Shown in pieces: positions 1-9,625 of a DNA stretch of 64,000 nt (position 1 is its first letter; each line of letters begins with the position of its first letter). A program made the position numbers and the translations under genes. Under the pieces are notes generated by a model. The model was given only the letters and a program-made list of their open reading frames with translations. It did no database searches and was not told the origin of the DNA. The stretch is from Bacillus sp. FJAT-26390 (GTDB lineage Bacteria; Bacillota; Bacilli; Paenibacillales; Paenibacillaceae): NCBI RefSeq assembly GCF_001682865.1, contig NZ_MAQX01000011.1, forward strand, positions 310,614-374,613, given 5' to 3'.

Positions 1-446
1 AAAAATATCGTCATTGGCAAAATAAAGGTAACATGAACCAATATAATCGCCCAATGGGTATTGACGCCTCCGACATCGACGACCAGCCTATACAAAGGCA
101 CAAGAATCGTAAGCCCCGGAACGACTAAGCAGGATACGCAAACCATATAAACGACCTGGTTCAATTTAGACTTATACCTTGATAACGGGTAAGAGGCCAT
201 CGAACCGATCAGAATGCCAAGCAGCATCGTACATACCGTAATAATCATGTTGTTTATTAAAGCCGTATCAAGGCCGGCTCGCTCCCAAGCATCGACGAAA
301 TTTCCGAAATAAAGAGTAGAGGATGGAGCCCACTTCGAGCTCAAATCACTCGAAGGCTTAAAGGCCATGTTGACCAGCAAATAAAATGGAATGATATGCA
401 CAATGACGATCAGAAGGGCGGCGATGTATTTCGGTAATCTGATCAT
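1..446 (-). CDS. Carbohydrate ABC transporter permease, MalG/AraQ type (3' end outside window)
   Basis: This is an inner-membrane subunit of a sugar importer. About 148 N-terminal residues are visible. They start MIRLPKYIAALLIV, followed by a first membrane helix, a periplasm-side stretch containing YFGNFVDAW, and further helices with the SMASYPLSRYK segment typical of MalG-family permeases just before the coupling region. The ATG overlaps the stop of the upstream permease by 4 bases (ATGA), so the two are translationally coupled. The gene runs off the left edge, so the EAA loop and the C-terminus are not visible. Together with the next two genes it forms a lipoprotein-permease-permease set; no ATPase gene is seen. 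Substrate unknown. Confidence 0.9.
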   Translation of the reverse strand, partial: MIRLPKYIAALLIVIVHIIPFYLLVNMAFKPSSDLSSKWAPSSTLYFGNFVDAWERAGLDTALINNMIITVCTMLLGILIGSMASYPLSRYKSKLNQVVYMVCVSCLVVPGLTILVPLYRLVVDVGGVNTHWAIILVHVTFILPMTIF

Positions 447-1399
447 GCCTGAACCTCCTTCCTGCGCAGCAGCCAAAGCGCCGTTAAGCTAATGACGCAG
501 ATCATCAGAAACATGACATTACCAAGCGCAGCAGCGTAGCCAGCATCTTGCCTTGCAAACATCAGGTTGTACATCATCGTGGACAGCGACATTGAAGCAT
601 AGCCGGGACCTCCGTTGGTCATCGAAATAATGACGTCGAACAGCTTCAAACCTCCAATTATATTGACTACAATATTAACCGTAATAGCAGGCATCAACAG
701 AGGTAAAGTTATATTTTTGAAACGAGCGAACCAACGAGCACCGTCGATCTCCGCCGCTTCGTAATAGTCTTTTGGAATAGATTGCAAACCGGCTAAAAAG
801 ATAATCATTGCAACGCCCATATATTGGTAGGTATTCACAAATGTGATAATCCACACTGCCATCGGTCCGTTCGAGAGCCAATCAGCCGGCGCATGTCCGA
901 ACAATGCAGTCAAATCATTTAAAGCGCCATTGTTGTACTGAAAGATGAAATACCAGATATAACCCATAATGAGTGGACTTATAATTACCGGCAGGTATAC
1001 AACGGTACGTATAAGCGACTTTGCTCTAATCTGGCGATCAAGAAACAGCGCATAAGCTAGACCGAGTATGTTTTGGAACAATGTGCTTCCCAAACCATAA
1101 ATCAGCGTATTCTTGAATGTTGTGATCATTTTGGGATCTGAAAACATCATTTTGTATTTCTCGAGGCCCACCCAAATCATGTTTTGCGAAAAACCGTTCC
1201 AGTTATAAAAGGATACCTGAACACCTTTAAGGAGCGGATAAAAAATAAATATCGAAAATAAAACCAGTGCAGGCACATACATTAAATTCAACAGGCCTGG
1301 AAAACGAAACAATTTTGCTCCGAGCCCGTTTGATTTTGTTTTATTCGCATGACCAGGCACGTAATTTGTCTCTTTAGCAGCAACTTTATCAGCAGACAT
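443..1399 (-). CDS. Carbohydrate ABC transporter permease, MalF/UgpA type
   Basis: A 318-aa integral membrane permease with about six helices. It carries the family EAA-loop signature near the C-terminal third (YYEAAEIDGARWFARFKNIT), which docks on the shared cytoplasmic ATPase. I place the start at the ATG at 1399. A GTG 18 bases upstream is also in frame, but the sequence GGAAGGAGG between them is an ideal ribosome binding site for the internal ATG. It lies downstream of the solute-binding lipoprotein and overlaps the next permease by 4 bases. The substrate cannot be read from the sequence; the family handles mono- to oligosaccharides. Confidence 0.93.
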   Translation of the reverse strand: MSADKVAAKETNYVPGHANKTKSNGLGAKLFRFPGLLNLMYVPALVLFSIFIFYPLLKGVQVSFYNWNGFSQNMIWVGLEKYKMMFSDPKMITTFKNTLIYGLGSTLFQNILGLAYALFLDRQIRAKSLIRTVVYLPVIISPLIMGYIWYFIFQYNNGALNDLTALFGHAPADWLSNGPMAVWIITFVNTYQYMGVAMIIFLAGLQSIPKDYYEAAEIDGARWFARFKNITLPLLMPAITVNIVVNIIGGLKLFDVIISMTNGGPGYASMSLSTMMYNLMFARQDAGYAAALGNVMFLMICVISLTALWLLRRKEVQA

Positions 1400-1537
1400 C
1401 CCCAAACCTCCTTCCACAAATACGGCCTTTTCTTTCGAAAATGATCTGCGGCCGTAATGGCTTAGCCGATTGCGGCCGCAGCTATCTTCATATGCCGATT
1501 TCTATGTTGCTCATTAATAACCGTATTCGAATGTTAA

Positions 1538-2875
1538 TTATTTGCTGACTGCTCTAAGACGCTCATATTCCTGCTGCATGTTTTTAGAGAATTCTTCAAT
1601 TGAAATACCGCCCGCAAGCAGATCTGCGCCGTTTTTGCACATAACATCCCACATTCCGCTTGGCAGGAATACGCGGTCAAAATAAGGAAGGATACGAATA
1701 TCGTTGTATTTCTCGTAGAAGCCAGTTAGATCCCCCGCTTCAACCTCAATGCCGTCAAGACCAGGAGGAAGCGCAAACGAGGAAGCCATTGCTGCGATAT
1801 TTTCCGGTTTTGCGAAATAGGCTACGTATTTCTTAGCCGCGTCGATGTTCGGGGAATCCTTCCATACGCCAAACGTCGTTTTTTCGCCGCCTGCAAAGGT
1901 TGGCGTATCGCCTTCGTGAATCGATGGAATCGGCATAAATCCGCCTTTGAAATTCGGGTTAAACGTTTTTGCTTCCTCAATAACATAAGAACCGTAAAAC
2001 GCGAATGCTGCTTTGCCTTCAGCCAGAGCTTGCGCATCGTCGCTGTATTTTGCTGTCAGAACATTCGGATTCAAATAGCCGTCTTTTTTCAAATTCAAAA
2101 ACATTTGGGCCATTTGATCCCATTTTTTCCAATCAAACGTACCATCGCTCAATTGCGCGCCATCATTCACTTCTGCGCTTGTATAGAGCGGAGTCGCGAA
2201 GTAATCGAAAAACTGTCCGATCGGCCAGCTGTCTGCTCCTCCCATGTGGAACGGAATAACTTCGCCTTTGGATTCTGTTTTAATTTTCTCAGCCGCAGCC
2301 ATGAGCTCGTCATACGTTTTAGGAACTTCAATACCGTACTTTTCAAGCACTTCGACGTTGTATGCGATACCAGACTTATCTTGATCCATTGGCAGCGCAT
2401 ACACTTTGCCGTCAGCATCCGTTACCGCTGGCTTGATCGCCTCATGCAACCGGCTTACCCATTCTTCATCCCTGAGATCCGCCAAATACTCGCCGTATCG
2501 AATTTGCGACCAGCCGTGTGTCGCGAATACATCAGGAAGCTCGTTGGAAGCCATCTTCAACTTCATAATGTTCTCGTATTCGCTTCCCGGCGCGGAAAAC
2601 TCTACTTTAATGTTCGGGTTTTCTTCCATAAATTTATTAGTCATCTCTTGCAGCAGCGCCGCTTGCTCGCCTACTACGTTAGTTGATGCCGTAATCGTTA
2701 CCGGCTTCTCACTTTTGTTGTTTTCAGAATTGTTAGTTGTTGGTGCATTAGTAGCATTTGTAGCATTTGTAGCGCTTCCATTTTCATTCGAACCTTGTGA
2801 TCCGCAAGCCGTCAGTAAAAATACTAGAATCACGCTTAGAAACAACATCATTTTTTTCGATTGTTTCATTTTCAT
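1538..2875 (-). CDS. Sugar-binding lipoprotein of an ABC importer
   Basis: A 445-aa extracellular solute-binding protein (family 1). The N-terminus is a lipoprotein signal: positive MKMKQSKK, a hydrophobic stretch and a lipobox ending LLTAC. It is followed by a Ser/Asn/Thr-rich linker with ATNATNAT repeats, then the binding domain with the typical MKLKMASNELPDVFATHG region. I start it at the ATG at 2875 rather than the one 18 bases further out, because GAGGGGA precedes the inner start. It is first in the operon with the two permeases downstream. A CATATG repeat sits at its presumed -35 region, consistent with activation by the divergently encoded YesM/YesN pair. Ligand unknown. Confidence 0.92.
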   Translation of the reverse strand: MKMKQSKKMMLFLSVILVFLLTACGSQGSNENGSATNATNATNAPTTNNSENNKSEKPVTITASTNVVGEQAALLQEMTNKFMEENPNIKVEFSAPGSEYENIMKLKMASNELPDVFATHGWSQIRYGEYLADLRDEEWVSRLHEAIKPAVTDADGKVYALPMDQDKSGIAYNVEVLEKYGIEVPKTYDELMAAAEKIKTESKGEVIPFHMGGADSWPIGQFFDYFATPLYTSAEVNDGAQLSDGTFDWKKWDQMAQMFLNLKKDGYLNPNVLTAKYSDDAQALAEGKAAFAFYGSYVIEEAKTFNPNFKGGFMPIPSIHEGDTPTFAGGEKTTFGVWKDSPNIDAAKKYVAYFAKPENIAAMASSFALPPGLDGIEVEAGDLTGFYEKYNDIRILPYFDRVFLPSGMWDVMCKNGADLLAGGISIEEFSKNMQQEYERLRAVSK

Positions 2876-2916
2876 CTCTTTCAATCCCCTCATGTTTGTT
2901 GTCTGACTACGCTTTC

Positions 2917-2951
2917 ATAATAGCATGGCTGACATATGCATCCATATGCTA
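2917..2951 (-). promoter_or_regulatory. Probable promoter and regulator site for the lipoprotein operon
   Basis: On the minus strand a TATTAT -10 (2922-2917) has no good -35 box. In its place is an inverted pair CATATG-CATC-CATATG (2933-2948). The core CATATGCTA (2943-2951) recurs at 3033-3041 in front of the divergent kinase gene. A weak -35 replaced by a repeated motif is what an AraC-type activator site looks like. The assignment to the YesN-like regulator is inferred from position. Confidence 0.4.
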
Positions 2952-3010
2952 AAGATCTACGAAGTCTGCGCTGATTTCTACACCAAATATTGAAAACGCT
3001 GACAAACTGG

Positions 3011-3040
3011 TTGACATCCCTGAATGCGATTTCATATGCT
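3011..3040 (+). promoter_or_regulatory. Probable promoter of the sensor kinase gene
   Basis: TTGACA at 3011-3016 and TATGCT at 3035-3040 are separated by 18 bases and lie about 45 bases before the TTG start chosen for the kinase. The -10 overlaps a second copy of CATATGCTA. The location supports starting the kinase at 3086 rather than at the upstream ATG at 2990. Confidence 0.5.
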
Positions 3041-3085
3041 ATGCATGAGAATTGGCAACCTATTTTATTATCGGAGGGGCTGCGG

Positions 3086-4828
3086 TTGAACTTTATTCAT
3101 ACCATGCGCTTTAAATTAACGCTCATCTATACGCTCAGCATCGTTACACCATTTATTGTGCTGGCCTTCGTCCTGCCCTACTATTTCCAAGGCTTATTAA
3201 CGAAGGATACGCAGCAGTTGTCAGCGAATACATTGGCAGCAGTTGCTGCAAATATTGAAACCTACTTCGATGATTTAGAGCGGTTGACCGCCTCTCCTTA
3301 TTTGAATGACAATATCCTTCAGGCTCTCAAAATTAAAGCAAGCAATCAATACGATACCGCCAATGATTATGTCCGGCTGCAAACCGATCGCGCTCTGACG
3401 AGTACGCTATCTGCATTTTTCAGCAATACGAGAGAAGACATTATAAGCACGCTTGTCATCCCAATTACTGGACAAGCCTACTTGAATTCCCGCGATCATA
3501 CTTTAAGCCTCATAGACCATTATCCCTTCGAAGAGGAGGATTGGTACAAAAAAGCGGAAGCTGCGAACGGCAAAGCGGCCTTCATCAACTCGCATCCGCA
3601 ATCTTATCTAAGCAGCGAATCACCCGCTCAAGTGTTTTCAGTTGCACGGCTTCTCAAAGATCCAGAGTCCGGTCAGCCGCTTGGCGTCATTATGTCCGAC
3701 GCCGCTACTAATGTTTTGCGCAAGATAACTGCAAATATTCACTTTAACGTCAGCTCAATTGTCGCTATTATGGATGAGAACAATCAAATCATTTATGCCA
3801 ACAAGCCTTTATCAGCCAATATCATACAAAAAATAAAAATGAAGCCGCAATCCATTAAAGACAACCACGATGAATATGCGGCCGTATACAATCAGATTGA
3901 TTCAGCTGGATGGAACATCGTCGCTTTATTGAATAAATCAGAAATCAACGAAAAAACAAGATGGATTTACGAAATCGGGGTTCTGCTATCTTTCGGCGGT
4001 TTGTTTGTGACTTTCCTTCTTTTCCTATACTTATCGCAGTGGATTGTCGAACCGTTCAAACGAATGTTCCATGTCATGAAGGAAGTCAAACGCGGAAATA
4101 TGAAGGTCCAATATGAGAGCAAAGGAAAAGATGAAATCGCTCAGCTAGGCGGGGCGCTTAACAGCATGATCTCTCAGATCAACGAGCTCATCAATTCGCA
4201 ATATAAAGCTGTGCTGGCACAGCGGGATGCTGAATACCAGGCTTTGCAGGCGCAAATTCAGCCTCATTTTCTCTATAACACACTTAATGGGTTTATCGCG
4301 TTGAACAGGAACGGCGATAATAAGAAGCTGGAAAATGCCATATTCTCCTTGAGTGGAATGCTCCGCTATATATTACGGGATCATGCGCTGTCAACTATAG
4401 AGAGGGAATTCGCATTCTTATCCCAATACCTCGAACTGCAGCAGCTGCGCTTTGAGGATGATCTGACTATATCCATTCATTATGATCATGAGCTTGCTAA
4501 TTTCAAGCTGCCGAAGCTGATTTTGCAGCCGCTAGTCGAGAACGCAATCATTCACGGCACGGAGCCGGACGATAAACCGAATGAAGTGCGTGTCATAGCC
4601 AGCATCGTTATTGGAAAAGAAGGACGGCTGCTCGCTATTGAGATTGCCGATAACGGCGTTGGTTTTGAAATTAAGCCAAATAATGAATCGAAGCATATCG
4701 GTATCGCGAATGTGAGAAGCCGGCTTCAGCTCACCCACCCGGATTCCGAGCTTATGATCAAAAGCCGCGTCGGTATGGGGACGACGATCCATATTTATAT
4801 CCCTATCAAGGAGGACCATTACAAATGA
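3086..4828 (+). CDS. YesM-type sensor histidine kinase
   Basis: A 580-aa membrane kinase of the HPK8 (LytS/YesM-like) class. It has an N-terminal helix (about 12-34), an extracellular Cache-type sensing region, a second helix (about 295-315), a HAMP linker, and a His_kinase domain with phospho-acceptor His394 in IQPHFLYN. A HATPase domain follows, with the N-box VENAIIHG (Asn486) and glycine boxes DNGVGFE and GIANVRSRL. I chose TTG at 3086 because GGAGGGG lies six bases ahead and a promoter ends at 3040; longer in-frame starts overlap that promoter. Its last codons overlap the response regulator (ATGA). It probably senses a sugar or the loaded binding protein of the flanking transporters. Confidence 0.9.
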   Translation: MNFIHTMRFKLTLIYTLSIVTPFIVLAFVLPYYFQGLLTKDTQQLSANTLAAVAANIETYFDDLERLTASPYLNDNILQALKIKASNQYDTANDYVRLQTDRALTSTLSAFFSNTREDIISTLVIPITGQAYLNSRDHTLSLIDHYPFEEEDWYKKAEAANGKAAFINSHPQSYLSSESPAQVFSVARLLKDPESGQPLGVIMSDAATNVLRKITANIHFNVSSIVAIMDENNQIIYANKPLSANIIQKIKMKPQSIKDNHDEYAAVYNQIDSAGWNIVALLNKSEINEKTRWIYEIGVLLSFGGLFVTFLLFLYLSQWIVEPFKRMFHVMKEVKRGNMKVQYESKGKDEIAQLGGALNSMISQINELINSQYKAVLAQRDAEYQALQAQIQPHFLYNTLNGFIALNRNGDNKKLENAIFSLSGMLRYILRDHALSTIEREFAFLSQYLELQQLRFEDDLTISIHYDHELANFKLPKLILQPLVENAIIHGTEPDDKPNEVRVIASIVIGKEGRLLAIEIADNGVGFEIKPNNESKHIGIANVRSRLQLTHPDSELMIKSRVGMGTTIHIYIPIKEDHYK

Positions 4829-6318
4829 ATATTATACTAGCAGACGATGAGAAGCTCGCGCGACGCGTTTTGGTGAGCATGCTCAGTGAGATGGACCTCC
4901 CTCTTCAAATAAAAGGCGAAGCCAAAAACGGCGAAGAATTACTCAAGCTAGTCGAGCAGTATCTTCCAGACCTTGTATTCGTCGATATCCGCATGCCCAA
5001 GCTTAACGGCATTGAAGCGATACGAATGGGGAAAAACGTTTCTCCGCACACAAAATGGGTCATTATATCAGGGTTTAATGATTTTGCTTATGCGAGAGAA
5101 GCGCTGCAGCTAGGGATCACCGATTATTTGGTTAAGCCGGTGCATCACTCTGAACTGGAGCAGGCAGTCAGGCAAGTATTGGCGGAGCGTACCGAAGTGA
5201 TGCTGCGGTTAAACCGGCAGTTCGAGTACGATCTGCTGTCCGTCATTCACAGCACAAGCGAGCGGGATCATTCCGATTTACGGCTGCCTGAGAAAATGAA
5301 GCGATACCGTTTTTCCATCACCTTGCTTAAAGCAGCGGCGAATCAATCACAGGAGGATACCGGCTCACAGCTCATGCTGTATCATCAGCAGAATATGAAA
5401 CCGCTGCTCGCCCGCAGTGATATTCGCTGCTGCTTGATCAGAATGCCCCAAGGGTCGTCCCTCTCCTGCATAGCTTGGGACCCGCATAGCGAAACGGACG
5501 GCGAATCGCCTCTTGCCTTATATAACCGCCAGCTTGCATTTAGCTTCAAAGCTTCAAGCACAGAATCGTTATCGGTTTATGCGCTGCAGGCTCCCGTATG
5601 CAAGGATGCAGGTACGGTCAAAGAGGCAGTCGTCCAGCTTCACCATATGATGCCTTTGCTCTCGCTGCTGCCGCTTGGGCAGCTGCATCAATGTGAGGAG
5701 CTGCTGCAGCTCGACAATCTCGAAGGTCATCTGAGAGTAGGCAATTGCCTGAACCGGGTATCACAGCTCTATTTGCAAAAAGACTATTTGAACTATGCGA
5801 AGGCGCTTGCTGCATTTGAGAAAGAATTAAAAAGCTTTGTCCCAAGCAAACCTGCCGATTGGACTTGCGCCGCCGCTTGCTTAGACCGTCAGCTCCCTTC
5901 CTCCCTTACTGGGGAGAGCTTGCGGGATTGGATGCCAAAGCTGCAGGCATGCGGAACTAATATGCTGCATGTCATGTCTGATGCGAACAGAGAACAAGGG
6001 GATTTGATCGCAAAGGTGATCGCTTATGTCGACCAGCATTATATGAATGACATCGGAATTGCCCAAATCGCGGATGAGATCGGGATGAGCCCGAACTATT
6101 TAAGCGCGATTTTCCACAAAAAATACGGCACCACCTTCACCAAATATTTAATTGAAACCCGTATGCTTAAGGCGAAAGAGCTGCTGCTTTCCCAGCCGAA
6201 CCTGCAGATTCAGAAAATAGCCGAACAAGTCGGCTATTACAGCCCGCGCCATTTCACGAAGCTATTTACCCAATACTTTGGTAATTACCCTTCTGAAGTG
6301 CGTGAGCAGTTCAAATAG
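4825..6318 (+). CDS. YesN-type response regulator, AraC family output
   Basis: A 497-aa protein. Its receiver domain (residues 1-120) has the acidic pair in ADDEK, phospho-acceptor Asp54 in VFVDIRMPKLNG, and the conserved Lys in YLVKP. The central roughly 250 residues are variable. The C-terminal AraC DNA-binding domain has two helix-turn-helix units (IAQIADEIGMSPNYLSAIFHKK and IAEQVGYYSPRHFTKLF). It is translationally coupled to the kinase by a 4-base overlap. In this family the regulator activates neighbouring carbohydrate transporter operons. Here it sits between two such operons, both transcribed on the opposite strand, so it could control either or both. Confidence 0.92.
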   Translation: MNIILADDEKLARRVLVSMLSEMDLPLQIKGEAKNGEELLKLVEQYLPDLVFVDIRMPKLNGIEAIRMGKNVSPHTKWVIISGFNDFAYAREALQLGITDYLVKPVHHSELEQAVRQVLAERTEVMLRLNRQFEYDLLSVIHSTSERDHSDLRLPEKMKRYRFSITLLKAAANQSQEDTGSQLMLYHQQNMKPLLARSDIRCCLIRMPQGSSLSCIAWDPHSETDGESPLALYNRQLAFSFKASSTESLSVYALQAPVCKDAGTVKEAVVQLHHMMPLLSLLPLGQLHQCEELLQLDNLEGHLRVGNCLNRVSQLYLQKDYLNYAKALAAFEKELKSFVPSKPADWTCAAACLDRQLPSSLTGESLRDWMPKLQACGTNMLHVMSDANREQGDLIAKVIAYVDQHYMNDIGIAQIADEIGMSPNYLSAIFHKKYGTTFTKYLIETRMLKAKELLLSQPNLQIQKIAEQVGYYSPRHFTKLFTQYFGNYPSEVREQFK

Positions 6319-6350
6319 CTTCGGATTTTGTTGCAGCAGACCCGCGACGC

Positions 6351-6385
6351 AAAAACTCCCGCAATGAGCCATTGCGGGAGTTTTT
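6351..6385. terminator. Bidirectional terminator between regulator and permease genes
   Basis: An 11-bp perfect stem CTCCCGCAATG with an AGC loop is flanked by five A on the left and five T on the right. It can terminate both the plus-strand regulator operon and the minus-strand transporter operon that converge here. Confidence 0.9.
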
Positions 6386-6392
6386 CGATCCA

Positions 6393-7268
6393 TTAACCTT
6401 TAATTGCGCCCTCAGTCAAGCCTTTCTCAATAAACCGCTGGATAAACAAGTATATAATTAACACTGGAATGACCGTAAGGGAAACGGCGCTCGCCATAAG
6501 TCCAAAATCGGTTCCGTATTGTGAACTAATCTCATTAAGCAGAGCAACGATCGGACGTACATTTTCCTTGTTTACGAAAATTAACGAGGAGAACAAATCG
6601 TTGTAGGACCATAGGAACACGAAAATGCTTGCAGATGCAAATACTGGTCTTGATATCGGTAAAAATATTTTCGTAAACATGGAGAAGCGATTACATCCAT
6701 CTATAAATGCCGCTTCCTCTAAATCCTTCGGAATGGTGGCCATGAATCCGGCAATTACCAACGTTGCAAAAGCTAGATTGCCTGAGGTTTGAGGAAGAAT
6801 CAGTCCTAAGTAAGTATTAACCAGCTTCCATTTGATAAGTATTTCATAAACCGGTACAATCGTCGCGAACGTCGGAATCAATAGGGTTGCGACAAGCAGG
6901 GAGAAAATAATGTTTCTGCCCCGAAATCGGAATCTTGCGATAACATATGCCGCCAAACCGCCGAATACCAATACGAGCAACACGCCGCTTATGGACATAA
7001 TCAAGCTGTTCATATAACTCTGCCCCATATTGATGCGGTCAAACGCATTCTCGTAGTTGCTCATGACAGGTTTTGATGCGAAGCCAAAGGAGTTGTTCAT
7101 AACCTCTCTGGACACTTTAAACGAATTGTTTACGACCCAGAACAACGGATAAATGGTCGTTAAAGCCCATAAGCTCAAGCAAAGATATACAAAAAAACCA
7201 CTCGCTGAAAAACGTTTTTCCGTCGTTGCTTTTTTCACTGTGCGCGTCTCCATATTCATTTGTTGCAT
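6393..7268 (-). CDS. Carbohydrate ABC transporter permease, MalG type
   Basis: A 291-aa membrane subunit of the second transporter. Six helices are apparent, with the EAA-loop signature LEEAAFIDGCNRFSMFTKIF in the C-terminal half and the family C-terminus GLTEGAIKG. The start ATG at 7268 follows GGAAGGGGGG. It is the last gene of its operon, ending a few bases from the shared terminator. Its upstream neighbour is the MalF-type partner, 21 bases away. No ATPase gene is nearby, as usual for Firmicute importers that share an MsmX-type ATPase encoded elsewhere. Confidence 0.93.
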   Translation of the reverse strand: MQQMNMETRTVKKATTEKRFSASGFFVYLCLSLWALTTIYPLFWVVNNSFKVSREVMNNSFGFASKPVMSNYENAFDRINMGQSYMNSLIMSISGVLLVLVFGGLAAYVIARFRFRGRNIIFSLLVATLLIPTFATIVPVYEILIKWKLVNTYLGLILPQTSGNLAFATLVIAGFMATIPKDLEEAAFIDGCNRFSMFTKIFLPISRPVFASASIFVFLWSYNDLFSSLIFVNKENVRPIVALLNEISSQYGTDFGLMASAVSLTVIPVLIIYLFIQRFIEKGLTEGAIKG

Positions 7269-7289
7269 TTCCGGCCCCCCCTTCCACAG

Positions 7290-8147
7290 TTAGTAGGTAA
7301 TTTCTTCTCTTTTGAGCAGACGGTTCGTAATAACCGACAGCACAACGCCGAATACGACGATAAAAATCGCAACCGTTGAGCCATAGCCAAAGTTCAAGTC
7401 GATTAACGCCTTCTTGTACATGTAGGTTCCGAGCACCTCTGTGCCGTTCTGTCCCCTAGCCAAAATCCAAATGAAATCAAATACTTTAAGCGTACCGGTA
7501 ATCGCCAAGATCAAAACGACCTTGATATCGCTCACAATAAGCGGAATCGTTAGATAAACGGTTTTCTTAATGCCGGAGATGCCTTCCATCTTCGCTGCCT
7601 CATAGAAATCCGAAGGAATCTTGGACATCGCCGTAAGGAACAAGATGAAATAAAAGCCAACATAATGCCATACGGTTGGAACCGCGATCGCCCGCAAGGC
7701 GCCCGTCTCGCTTAGCCACAATATTTTTTCCAATCCGAACTTAGCCAAAGCGCTGTTCAATAATCCGAATTGATAGTTGTAAATCAACACGAACATCAAA
7801 GAAATGGCTGCGCCGGAGATAACGATTGGGAAAAAGAATACGGTACGGAAAAATGTTTTTCCCCACTTAATGCTATCCACCATAACGGCTAATACCAATG
7901 CGATGCCAACCTGGAAAATAACGACATAGAGCATAATCTCCAACGTGTTGAGCGTAGCCGCTCCCAGCATTTCATCCGAAAAAAGCCGCTTGTAGTTTTC
8001 AAATCCGACGAACTTCTTATCAAAGAAACCATTTGTCCGAAAGAAGCTCAAATATATGCTTTTAAGAAACGGATAATAAATAAAGATGGACATTAAAACC
8101 GCGGCTGGAAACAAAAATAAAAAGATATACTTCCGATCGCCCTTCAT
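7290..8147 (-). CDS. Carbohydrate ABC transporter permease, MalF/UgpA type
   Basis: A 285-aa permease beginning MKGDRKYIFLFLFPAAV, with six predicted helices and an EAA loop (FYEAAKMEGISGIKKTVYLT). An upstream in-frame start exists at 8204, but it falls inside the intergenic stem-loop. The ATG at 8147 has TAGGTGAT at proper distance and yields the usual short cytoplasmic N-terminus. It pairs with the MalG-type permease downstream and the lipoprotein upstream to form a second sugar importer whose ligand is not evident. Confidence 0.92.
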   Translation of the reverse strand: MKGDRKYIFLFLFPAAVLMSIFIYYPFLKSIYLSFFRTNGFFDKKFVGFENYKRLFSDEMLGAATLNTLEIMLYVVIFQVGIALVLAVMVDSIKWGKTFFRTVFFFPIVISGAAISLMFVLIYNYQFGLLNSALAKFGLEKILWLSETGALRAIAVPTVWHYVGFYFILFLTAMSKIPSDFYEAAKMEGISGIKKTVYLTIPLIVSDIKVVLILAITGTLKVFDFIWILARGQNGTEVLGTYMYKKALIDLNFGYGSTVAIFIVVFGVVLSVITNRLLKREEITY

Positions 8148-8183
8148 ACAATCACCTACGGTGTCATTTTTTTTGATCTTGAA

Positions 8184-8226
8184 ATGATAGCGCCGCCCTT
8201 GCATGCAGAGGGGCGGCGAGTATCAT
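8184..8226 (-). other. Intercistronic stem-loop between lipoprotein and permease genes
   Basis: The arms ATGATA-CGCCGCCC and GGGCGGCG-TATCAT pair around the centre TTGCATGCAGAGG. No T-run follows on the minus strand, so it is unlikely to be a full terminator. Such hairpins after binding-protein genes usually protect the upstream message and lower downstream expression, giving more binding protein than permease. Confidence 0.7.
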
Positions 8227-8252
8227 TTGGAGCGTGACAAGATTATTGGGAA

Positions 8253-9596
8253 TTACTTATTCGCATCCTCGATTTTTTTAGCGGCCTCAAGTGCCTCTTT
8301 TGGCGTTTTCTCGCCTGTTACGATCGGTTTGATGAATGAACGGATCGTTGTGAACGTTTCAGGAGACATTTTGCTGTCTACCGGCATGCTGATGGAAGCA
8401 GCCTTAGCAGCCATTGCAAATCCGTCAAGCACAACTTGCGGGTGGCCGGTAACTTCAACGTCAGCCGCAGGTGTTCCGCCATTCGCTTGAGCGATCGTTT
8501 GAATGCTTGTTTTCGACGTCACATGTTTCAACAATGCGATTGCGGCATCTTTTTTCTTAGCGTCGTCAAACGTTTTTTGAGCTAGATAGAAACCAGTACC
8601 GAATCCGCCTACGATATCATTGCCGCTTCCTTTGCCGCCAGCGATAGCAGGGAACGGAAGTACTGTAGTCTCGGCTTTGCGCTCATCGCTCATGCCGCCA
8701 ATTGCCCATGAACCTTCAATCAGCATCGCTGCAAGACCTTCGTAGTAATAGTTCTGAGCCATACCAAGATCGATTGTTGCAGCATCCTTAGGGAATGCGC
8801 CGAGGTCATAAAGCTCTTTCAAGCCTGACAAGCCAAGCTCCCAGTTCGGATCGATTCCGTCTTTCAAACCTTTCGCTTGGCTTTCAGGACCAGCAGCAGA
8901 CAGAATCGAATGCTCGATTAGGTAGTGCGATTGGTCGAATGGCGCGGAGATTGGAATAATGCCTTTGGCAGCTAAAGCTTTAACAGCTGTTTTCAGCTTT
9001 TCCCAGTCTGTAGGAAGCTCCACATTGTTGTCTGCGAACAGCTTTTTGTTTACGAACATGCCTTCGTAGAAGCCTGTTACAGGGATGGAGTAGATTTTGC
9101 CGTCCGCTTGTTTAGCAAGCTCAAGCGCATCAGGAATGAAGCCGCCTTTCCATTCTGGGTCTGCATCCAGGATGTCGTTTAACGGCACCGTTTTGCCAGC
9201 GTTTACAAAGCCTTCAGCATCTTTGCCGATAAAGTAGAACAATAGATCCGGCTCGTTGCCGCTGTTCATATCCGTGTTTACTTTTGTTCTGAAGCCGTCG
9301 TCATTCGCCGACATGATGTCGTTTTCAACCGTAATGTTAGGATTCGCATCCGTGAACTCTTTCAAAACTTTCTCAAACGCTACTTTACCAGGGTCAGTGC
9401 CGCCGAATGTGGAAAATACGCGAAGCTTAACCGGTGCTGCTTCAGGCGCTTTCGTTGCTTCGTCTGCCGGCGTCGAGCTTGGCTCTGCAGTGCTGCCAGC
9501 CGTATTGTTTCCGTTATTTCCGTTGTTGCCGCATGCTGACAAAAGCAAAACGCAGATAAGAGCTAAAGAAAAAAATAATTTTGAACTTTTAAACAT
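8253..9596 (-). CDS. Sugar-binding lipoprotein of the second ABC importer
   Basis: A 447-aa family 1 solute-binding protein. The signal peptide MFKSSKLFFSLALICVLL ends in the lipobox LLSAC. A low-complexity Asn/Gly/Thr linker (NGNNGNNTAGST) follows, then the binding domain with FSTFGGTDPG at the start of the first lobe and YYYEGLAAMLIEGSWAI in the second. AAGGGGGAT precedes the ATG. It is first in the operon and preceded by a consensus-like promoter. Ligand unknown; it is only distantly similar to the other family 1 lipoprotein in this window by eye. Confidence 0.92.
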   Translation of the reverse strand: MFKSSKLFFSLALICVLLLSACGNNGNNGNNTAGSTAEPSSTPADEATKAPEAAPVKLRVFSTFGGTDPGKVAFEKVLKEFTDANPNITVENDIMSANDDGFRTKVNTDMNSGNEPDLLFYFIGKDAEGFVNAGKTVPLNDILDADPEWKGGFIPDALELAKQADGKIYSIPVTGFYEGMFVNKKLFADNNVELPTDWEKLKTAVKALAAKGIIPISAPFDQSHYLIEHSILSAAGPESQAKGLKDGIDPNWELGLSGLKELYDLGAFPKDAATIDLGMAQNYYYEGLAAMLIEGSWAIGGMSDERKAETTVLPFPAIAGGKGSGNDIVGGFGTGFYLAQKTFDDAKKKDAAIALLKHVTSKTSIQTIAQANGGTPAADVEVTGHPQVVLDGFAMAAKAASISMPVDSKMSPETFTTIRSFIKPIVTGEKTPKEALEAAKKIEDANK

Positions 9597-9625
9597 TTTT
9601 GTTAATCCCCCTTAAAATAGTGTTA

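Noticed and set aside
1916..2686. Long plus-strand open frame of 256 codons
   Set aside because: It is antisense to the sugar-binding lipoprotein gene, has no ribosome binding site and no recognisable family.
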